A stretch of 7,608 nucleotides of DNA from CAZXMB01 sp964641715. Lineage in GTDB: Bacteria; Desulfobacterota; BSN033; UBA1163. Below are positions 1-4,935 of the stretch, one piece after another. Each line of letters begins with the position of its first letter. Within the stretch, counting starts at the first letter, position 1. The notes below the pieces were generated by a model. The model was given only the letters and a program-made list of their open reading frames with translations, was not told the DNA's origin and made no database searches. The stretch spans positions 1 to 7,608 of the forward strand of contig CAZXMB010000145.1 in the NCBI GenBank assembly GCA_964641715.1, in the 5' to 3' direction. The position numbers and the translations under genes were made by a program.

Positions 1-222
1 ATTCGAATTTGCCCCCTCATCCTTCGATAGGCTCAGGGTGATAAAAATATGTAAATAATTGTCAGACGTATTCCACTTGGATTTTCAACCAATTTACCAG
101 TTATGGTCTGTAATGTCAAAGTTCCTTTTATAGACAATTTTCTCAAAATATTGTAAAAATGGATATATCCGTTGATTTTTAAGATATTTTTAAAACAGAG
201 AGATGGCAAAAAGGAGAACAAA
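1..222. other. Non-coding AT-rich leader upstream of hemB
   Basis: No convincing gene lies here; the open frames that cross it are shadows of hemB or lack a family resemblance. From about 41 to 205 the sequence is clearly richer in A and T than the genes that follow, as expected of a promoter region. A weak sigma70-like pair can be drawn (TAGACA at 131-136, then 17 bases, then TAAAAA at 154-159), but the -10 match is poor. A perfect 10-base palindrome, GGATATATCC, sits at 161-170 and could be an operator or chance. The short repeat at 17-41 and the hemB ribosome binding site at 211-216 are the only elements I would defend. Confidence 0.6.
17..41. repeat. Short dispersed hairpin repeat (TTCGAyAggCTCAGG type)
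   Basis: The core reads CCTTCGATAGGCTCAGGG. Its flanks, TCATCCT (17-23) and AGGGTGA (35-41), can pair with one mismatch, and CCT...AGG inside it offers an alternative small stem. From memory, close relatives of this core (TTCGACAGGCTCAGG and its complement) occur many times between genes in a wide range of bacterial draft genomes. Only one copy is in this window, so its repeated nature rests on recall. It lies about 180 bases upstream of hemB, and may mark the end of the preceding transcription unit. It has no T-run and so is not a typical intrinsic terminator. Confidence 0.45.
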
Positions 223-1191
223 ATGAGATTTCCCCAGTACAGGCCAAGAAGGTTACGAAAGGATGAGACATTTCGAAGGATGATCAGAGAAACCCATCTC
301 CGGCCGGATGACTTCATCCTTCCCCTCTTCGTCCGCCCCGGCAAGGGGGTGAAGAAAACGATCTCCTCCATGCCAGGCCATTTTCAGTTATCAATCGACC
401 TTATCCTTAAGGAGGTAAAAGAGGCCAGATCTTTGGGAATTCCAGGGGTGATCCTCTTCGGCATCCCCGAGAAGAAGGATGAGATGGGCTCCGAGGCCTA
501 TGCAAAGGATGGGATCATTCAGAAGGCGATCCGCCAGATTAAGGAGAAGGTGGATGGAATCCTTGTGATCACGGATGTTTGTCTCTGTGAATATACGAGC
601 CATGGACATTGCGGTGTGGTGAAGAATGGGAAGGTTCTCAATGATGAGACCCTTGAACTTCTCAGCCAGATGGCACTCTCTCATGCCGAGGCAGGGGCGG
701 ATATCGTTGCCCCTTCGGACATGATGGACGGAAGGGTGGGAGCCATCCGGAAGATCCTTGATGAAAACCAATTCGAAGAGGTCCCTATCCTCTCCTATGC
801 GGCAAAATATGCCTCCAGTTTTTATGGGCCTTTCCGGATCGCTGCTGAATCGAAGCCACAGTTCGGTGACCGAAAATCTTACCAGATGGATCCCGCCAAT
901 GGAGATGAGGCTCTCAGAGAGGTCCGGCTGGATATCGAGGAGGGGGCGGATATGGTCATGATTAAACCCGCCCTGCCCTACCTGGACATCATCTATCGGG
1001 TGAGGCAGACCTTCAATATTCCAATAGCCGCTTACAATGTCAGCGGTGAATTCGCTCTCGTCAAGGCCGCCTCAAGGCTGGGCTGGGTTGACGGAGAACG
1101 GGTGATGATGGAATCCCTGACAGCCATCAAAAGGGCGGGTGCAGATTTGATCCTTACTTACTTTGCCAAAGAAGCCGCCAGAAAGTTGTGA
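223..1191 (+). CDS. hemB: Porphobilinogen synthase (delta-aminolevulinic acid dehydratase)
   Basis: This cytoplasmic enzyme condenses two 5-aminolevulinate molecules to porphobilinogen, the first pyrrole of the tetrapyrrole pathway (heme, siroheme, cobamides). The 322-residue product has the usual family length. The two active-site lysines are visible: Lys195 in SYAAKYASSFYG and the Schiff-base Lys248 in MVMIKPALPYLD. Cys120, Cys122 and Cys130 in DVCLCEYTSHGHCG form the zinc site, so this is the zinc-dependent class rather than the Asp-rich magnesium type. The start at 223 follows AAGGAG (211-216) with a 6-base gap and gives the normal N-terminus MRFPQYRPRRLR. A TTG 51 bases upstream would add 17 unrelated residues and has no ribosome binding site. 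It is followed after 155 bases by ahbD, consistent with a heme-biosynthesis cluster. Nothing looks truncated. Confidence 0.97.
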   Translation: MRFPQYRPRRLRKDETFRRMIRETHLRPDDFILPLFVRPGKGVKKTISSMPGHFQLSIDLILKEVKEARSLGIPGVILFGIPEKKDEMGSEAYAKDGIIQKAIRQIKEKVDGILVITDVCLCEYTSHGHCGVVKNGKVLNDETLELLSQMALSHAEAGADIVAPSDMMDGRVGAIRKILDENQFEEVPILSYAAKYASSFYGPFRIAAESKPQFGDRKSYQMDPANGDEALREVRLDIEEGADMVMIKPALPYLDIIYRVRQTFNIPIAAYNVSGEFALVKAASRLGWVDGERVMMESLTAIKRAGADLILTYFAKEAARKL

Positions 1192-1207
1192 GTGATGAAT
1201 AGCATAG

Positions 1208-1338
1208 TTCAAATTCCAATAACCAAATTCCAAGCTCCAAATAAATCCCAATTTTCCAATAACCAAAACCTGTTGGGCGATTGGAATTTGGATATTGGTG
1301 ATTATTTGGTTATGGGTGCTTGGTTATTGGTTATTGGA
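1208..1338. repeat. Imperfect inverted repeat of CCAA/TTGG-rich arms, probable dispersed intergenic element
   Basis: The left half is built of short CCAA, ATTCC and AATAACC blocks and the right half of their complements. Aligning 1216-1252 with the complement of 1294-1330 gives 27 matches in 37 by hand, including a perfect 11-base end, CCAATAACCAA against TTGGTTATTGG. The same 11-mer recurs at 1256-1266, and its complement recurs in an overlapping copy at 1327-1337, so the arms are also internally repetitive. The centre is near CCTGTTGGGCG (1269-1279). From memory, similar AATTCCAA...TTGGAATT palindromes with a CTGTTTGGG-like centre are common between genes in Desulfobacterota and related draft genomes; only one copy is present here. 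It encodes no plausible protein. It could fold into a long imperfect RNA hairpin between hemB and ahbD, acting as an mRNA stabiliser, attenuator or inert repeat. No T-run follows it. Confidence 0.75.
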
Positions 1339-1342
1339 GGAG
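1336..1342 (+). promoter_or_regulatory. Ribosome binding site of ahbD at the edge of the inverted repeat
   Basis: GGAGGAG ends 4 bases before the ATG at 1347, with the GGAGG core 6 bases away. This decides the start and rules out the TTG at 1320, which lies inside the repeat. Its first bases coincide with the end of the repeat's outer TTGGTTATTGG copy (1327-1337). Folding of the repeat could therefore affect access to this site, or the repeat insertion boundary may lie exactly here. Confidence 0.8.
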
Positions 1343-1346
1343 TGGT

Positions 1347-2399
1347 ATGAAACAGAAGCCCCCTCCCCAGTTGCGGATGGTGGCATGGGAGCTGACCCGT
1401 GGTTGTAACCTCGCCTGTGTCCATTGCCGCGCCTCTGCGGAACGCGGTCCTTACCCGGGAGAATTAACCACCGAGGAGTGTTTCAGGGTGATGGATGGGA
1501 TCGCCTTTATCAGTAAACCGGTGATCATCCTGACCGGAGGAGAACCTCTGCTTCGAACTGATATCTTCGATCTGACAAGGTATGGATCAAACAAGGGTTT
1601 CCGGATGGTGATGGCAACCAACGGGACCCTGATCACCCGGGAGAATGCAAGAGAGATGAAGGCCTCAGGAATTCAGAGAATCAGTGTCAGCCTCGATGGC
1701 CCTGACGCTGAAACCCACGATTCCTTTCGTAAAGTGAAGGGGGCATTCGAGGGATCTCTCCGGGGCATTGAGATCGCCAGGCAGGCGGATCTTCCCTTTC
1801 AGATCAATACCACCATTACAAAGATGAACCTCCATCTCATCCCGGATATCCTCCGGCTGGCTGTGGATCTCGGTGCGGTCGCCCATCATATCTTCCTTCT
1901 GGTCCCTACGGGAAGAGGAAAAGAGCTCCGAGACCAGGAAATCTCAGCGTTGGATTATGAAAAGACCCTTCACTGGTTTTATGAACAGACGGACCAGGTC
2001 CCTCTCCAGCTAAAAGCCACCTGTGCCCCTCACTACTATCGAATCCTCCGGCAGAGGGCAAAAAAAGAGGGAAAGAAGATGACCTTAAAAGAACATGGCC
2101 TCGATGCGATGACCCGGGGATGCCTGGGAGGGATCTCCTTCTGTTTCATCTCCCATAGGGGCCACGTTCAGCCCTGTGGCTATCTCGAACTCAACTGTGG
2201 GGATGTTAGGGAGAAAACCTTCCGGGAGATATGGGCCTCCTCCGGGATCTTTCAAAATCTCCGCAACACCAATGGCTATCAGGGAAAATGTGGCCGGTGC
2301 GAATACCGGAAGGTCTGCGGAGGCTGTCGGGCCAGGGCCTATGAAATCTCCGGCGACTATATGGCAGAGGAGCCCTATTGCGTTTATGAGCCTGCTTAA
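1347..2399 (+). CDS. ahbD: Radical SAM/SPASM heme b synthase AhbD (Fe-coproporphyrin III decarboxylase)
   Basis: AhbD carries out the last step of siroheme-dependent heme synthesis, oxidatively decarboxylating two propionates of Fe-coproporphyrin III to vinyl groups. The 350-residue protein has the radical SAM 4Fe-4S motif Cys20-x3-Cys24-x2-Cys27 (RGCNLACVHC), the SAM-binding GGEP at 64-67, and an ATNGT strand at 90-94. A C-terminal SPASM-type region holds Cys259, 266, 277, 284, 315, 318, 324, 327 and 345 for auxiliary cluster binding. The stretches KATCAPHYYRI, AMTRGCLGG, FCFISH, QPCGYLEL and GGCRARAY match my recollection of AhbD. AhbC and NirJ usually start with an extra stretch (MIGISKLY-like) before the cysteine motif; here the motif begins at residue 20, which favours AhbD. 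hemB next door supports a tetrapyrrole role. The partner genes ahbA, ahbB and ahbC are not in the window. A related heme-modifying radical SAM enzyme is the main alternative. Confidence 0.87.
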   Translation: MKQKPPPQLRMVAWELTRGCNLACVHCRASAERGPYPGELTTEECFRVMDGIAFISKPVIILTGGEPLLRTDIFDLTRYGSNKGFRMVMATNGTLITRENAREMKASGIQRISVSLDGPDAETHDSFRKVKGAFEGSLRGIEIARQADLPFQINTTITKMNLHLIPDILRLAVDLGAVAHHIFLLVPTGRGKELRDQEISALDYEKTLHWFYEQTDQVPLQLKATCAPHYYRILRQRAKKEGKKMTLKEHGLDAMTRGCLGGISFCFISHRGHVQPCGYLELNCGDVREKTFREIWASSGIFQNLRNTNGYQGKCGRCEYRKVCGGCRARAYEISGDYMAEEPYCVYEPA

Positions 2400-3936
2400 G
2401 CATTTTTTCCGTTTTCGAATCAGCCTCACCTTAAAATTCCTCGTAGCGATGATCCTGCTCGTCCTCATCACCTCAGCCGCCTTCGCCTGGTTCTTCATCG
2501 GAAGGGAAATGGCCTTGATTCGAAGCCAGTTGGAGACCCATGGGATTTCAATCATCAATGGGTTCTTGTTAAATCCCTCCATTGACCTTCTCATCGAGCA
2601 CGGGGCCGGACCTAATCGTTCCCTCTTACAGGGAATCGCAGAAAGATTAGTGATGGACGAGGATGTCCTCTTCTGTACGATTATGGATAGTCATGGAGAC
2701 TGGATGGCCCATGCGGTCAAAAAGGGATTTTTCCCTGATATCCAAACAACCCATACGATCACTCAACCCCTGCAATCCAAAAGAGGACAGGCCACCGGGA
2801 CCATACAGATCGGACTCTCCCTTAAAAAACTGGACGATCATCTGTTCCAATTGAGAAGAGATATTCTCATTGTGACCCTGGGAGTGATCGGACTGGGGTT
2901 CCTCCTCACCCTGATCGCTACCCGGATTCTCATCAAACCCATTGGAGAACTTGTATCCGCCACGGAGGAGGTGACCAGGGGAGAGCTGGCCCGGACCGTG
3001 GATATACGTTCAAGGGACGAGATCGGAGACCTTGCCACGGCTTTCAATACGATGACCCTCCAGCTTAAAGAATCGAGAAACGATCTTGAAAAGAAGGTCG
3101 ATGAACGGACACACCAGCTCGCTGAAAATGTCGCTGAACTCAACCGGGCGAGAACCATCACTCTGAAGATGCTCGAAGATCTTCAGACAGCGAAAAGGGA
3201 GCTGGAAATGGCCAACCGGGAACTCAAAGAGATGGATGAGACTAAAATGAAATTTATCGGTATTGCCTCTCATGAATTAAAAACCCCTCTCACCGCCATT
3301 AAGGCCAATATTGATTTCATCCTCTCCGAGAAGGAAGGAAGGCTTCCGGACTATCTAAAATCCTATCTCCTGACCATCCAGAGAAATACCAACCGGATCC
3401 AGGAGACCATGGATCATATGCTGGACCTCTCCCGGGTCCGATCGGGTATCCTTCATTTCGATCGGGAGCCCATTTTCCTCTCTGAGGTGATCGGCGGATA
3501 TATTAATGAGGTCAGGCCCGTGGATAAGAATCTCACCATTGAGGTCAATATTCCTCCGGGCCTTTCTGTCTATGCGGATCGAAATAGGCTCCATGACATC
3601 TTTATCAATCTCCTCTCAAATGCTTTCAAATTCACTCCGGAGGGTGGGCAGGTCTCGATCATGGCCAGCCAAAGGGATGATGAAATCCTGAATGCAGTTC
3701 AGGACACCGGGATTGGTATCCCCGAGGATCAGCTTCAAAAGATTTTTGATGAATTCTATCAAGTGGAAACCGGTAAATATGGAGGAACAGGATTGGGTCT
3801 CGCTATTACCAAACGGCTGGTGGAAGGACATGGGGGAAGGATCTGGGCGGCCTCTCAACTGGGAAAAGGAGCTGCCTTCTATTTCACCCTGCCCGCCTCC
3901 GAGGAGAAGAGAGATGGAAGAACAGACCGCTCCTAA
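2386..3936 (+). CDS. Membrane sensor histidine kinase (extracytoplasmic sensor, HAMP, HisKA, HATPase_c)
   Basis: The 516-residue protein is a typical inner-membrane sensor kinase. Membrane segments lie near residues 17-38 and 160-182 and enclose about 120 residues outside the cytoplasm, perhaps a single Cache-like sensor, though I cannot assign the fold or ligand. A HAMP domain follows (about 180-233, PIGELV...RDEIGDLATAFN), then a long charged coiled coil (about 225-288). The dimerisation/phosphoacceptor motif is IASHELKTPL with His296. The ATP-binding domain has the N box NLLSNAFKF (Asn408, Asn412), the G1 box DTGIGIP (440-446), the F box IFDEFYQ and the G2 box GGTGLGLAI (466-474), all intact, so it should be active. 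ATG 2386 overlaps the ahbD stop by 14 bases; GAGGAG lies 13 bases upstream, rather far, suggesting coupling to ahbD translation. Its likely phosphorylation target is the receiver-GGDEF protein overlapping its end. Confidence 0.93.
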   Translation: MSLLKHFFRFRISLTLKFLVAMILLVLITSAAFAWFFIGREMALIRSQLETHGISIINGFLLNPSIDLLIEHGAGPNRSLLQGIAERLVMDEDVLFCTIMDSHGDWMAHAVKKGFFPDIQTTHTITQPLQSKRGQATGTIQIGLSLKKLDDHLFQLRRDILIVTLGVIGLGFLLTLIATRILIKPIGELVSATEEVTRGELARTVDIRSRDEIGDLATAFNTMTLQLKESRNDLEKKVDERTHQLAENVAELNRARTITLKMLEDLQTAKRELEMANRELKEMDETKMKFIGIASHELKTPLTAIKANIDFILSEKEGRLPDYLKSYLLTIQRNTNRIQETMDHMLDLSRVRSGILHFDREPIFLSEVIGGYINEVRPVDKNLTIEVNIPPGLSVYADRNRLHDIFINLLSNAFKFTPEGGQVSIMASQRDDEILNAVQDTGIGIPEDQLQKIFDEFYQVETGKYGGTGLGLAITKRLVEGHGGRIWAASQLGKGAAFYFTLPASEEKRDGRTDRS

Positions 3937-4820
3937 AGAGACCAAAGGAAAAGTGCTGATTGTTGATGATGCCCCGGATACCCTGGAAATCATCCGGAAA
4001 CTTCTCCGTTTCGAAGGGTATCAGGTTCTGGTCGCCTCCACCGGAGAAGAAGGGATCCGGTGTGTTGAGGAAGAGAGGCCTGACGTCATTCTGCTGGACA
4101 TTAACCTTCCCGGAATGGACGGCAATCAGGCCCTGCGTGTGATTAAAAGGATTAACCCCATCCAATCCGTCATCATGCTCACTGCCTATGCGACCGTGGA
4201 GAATGCCATTCAAGCCCTCAAAGAAGGAGCCATCGATTTCGTCAAAAAGCCTTTTGAGAATGAACATCTGATTCATATTGTCAACCAGGCGCTGGAAAAA
4301 TATCGGACCCTATTGGAAAAAGAGAAACTGGAAGAGGAGGTGAGAAGGCTCTCCATCACCGACGACCTCACCGGCCTTTATAACCATCGCCATTTCTTTA
4401 AAACCCTTGAGGCGGAACTGGTTCGGATGAAGAGGCAGAAGACTTCTCTCTCTCTACTGATGTTCGATCTCGATAACTTCAAACAATACAATGACCTTTA
4501 TGGCCATCTCGAGGGGGATCGGGTCCTGAAGCAAATAGGGGGGATTGTGAGAAATTTCATTCGGAGCAACGTGGATTCCGGTTACCGTTATGGAGGAGAC
4601 GAATTTGCCGTCCTCCTCATCGGTGCCATCCGCGACCAGGCCCTGACCATTGGCGAGCGAATCCGTTCGACCATTGAACAGTCCGGTTTTAAAAACATCA
4701 CTGTGAGCATCGGTCTCGCTGAATTCAACGACCAATGGGATCTGGAAGGTTTTGTAAAATCGGCCGATGATGCAATGTATCAGGCCAAACATTCGGGGGG
4801 AAATCGAATTCAAACCAATA
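3914..4820 (+). CDS. Response regulator with receiver and GGDEF (diguanylate cyclase) domains, 3' end lost in gap
   Basis: This is the probable output partner of the kinase: phosphorylation of the receiver should control synthesis of cyclic di-GMP from two GTP. The 302 visible residues contain a receiver (about 12-130) with acidic pair Asp18/Asp19, phosphoacceptor Asp62 (LLDINLPG), Thr90 and Lys112 (KKPF). A short helical linker (about 130-147) leads to a GGDEF domain with DDLTGLYNHRHF (150-161), metal-binding Asp185 in FDLDNFK and the active-site GGDEF at 227-231. The RxxD inhibitory site is degenerate: the four residues before the 5-residue spacer are SNVD, with the Arg (217) shifted by one. 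ATG 3914 follows GAGGAG (3901-3906) by 7 bases and overlaps the kinase stop by 23 bases. The domain is complete to its usual end (AKHSGGNRIQ), so few residues should be missing unless another domain follows in the gap. A longer reading through the Ns is an artefact. Confidence 0.92.
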
Positions 4821-4920
4821 NNNNNNNNNNNNNNNNNNNNNNNNNNNNNNNNNNNNNNNNNNNNNNNNNNNNNNNNNNNNNNNNNNNNNNNNNNNNNNNN
4901 NNNNNNNNNNNNNNNNNNNN
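4821..4920. other. Assembly gap (100 N)
   Basis: Exactly 100 unknown bases, the conventional size for a scaffold join of unknown length. The real distance between the GGDEF gene and polA, the stop codon of the former, and any terminator or promoter between them cannot be read. Reading frame cannot be carried across it. Confidence 0.98.
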
Positions 4921-4935
4921 TAGAATAACAAAGTT

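Noticed and set aside
131..159. Sigma70-like promoter TAGACA-17-TAAAAA upstream of hemB
   Set aside because: The -10 element matches poorly and AT-rich sequence gives such pairs by chance; noted only within the leader entry.
172..222. Upstream TTG start for hemB, adding 17 residues
   Set aside because: ATG 223 has AAGGAG 6 bases away and gives the standard HemB N-terminus with family cysteine numbering; the extension is AT-rich leader.
33..371. 112-residue minus-strand frame across the hemB leader and 5' end
   Set aside because: It overlaps the conserved hemB coding region, has no recognisable motif and no ribosome binding site of note.
1208..1338. Rho-independent terminator between hemB and ahbD
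   Set aside because: The inverted repeat is long, imperfect and AT-rich, with no T-run after it on either strand, so it fits a dispersed palindromic repeat better than a terminator.
1208..1338. CRISPR array or tandem repeat in the hemB-ahbD spacer
   Set aside because: The recurring CCAATAACC-like blocks are short and unevenly spaced and are arranged as opposing arms, not as direct repeats with uniform spacers.
1320..1346. TTG start for ahbD, adding MVIGYWRSG
   Set aside because: It lies inside the inverted repeat, and the strong GGAGGAG lies downstream of it, directly before ATG 1347.
2176..2385. A 70-codon N-terminal extension of the kinase inside ahbD
   Set aside because: The sequence is a frame-shifted shadow of the SPASM region; ATG 2386 is followed immediately by a normal basic N-terminus and membrane segment.
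2085..2594. 169-residue minus-strand frame across the ahbD/kinase junction
   Set aside because: It is antisense to two well-supported genes and has low-complexity content with no family likeness.
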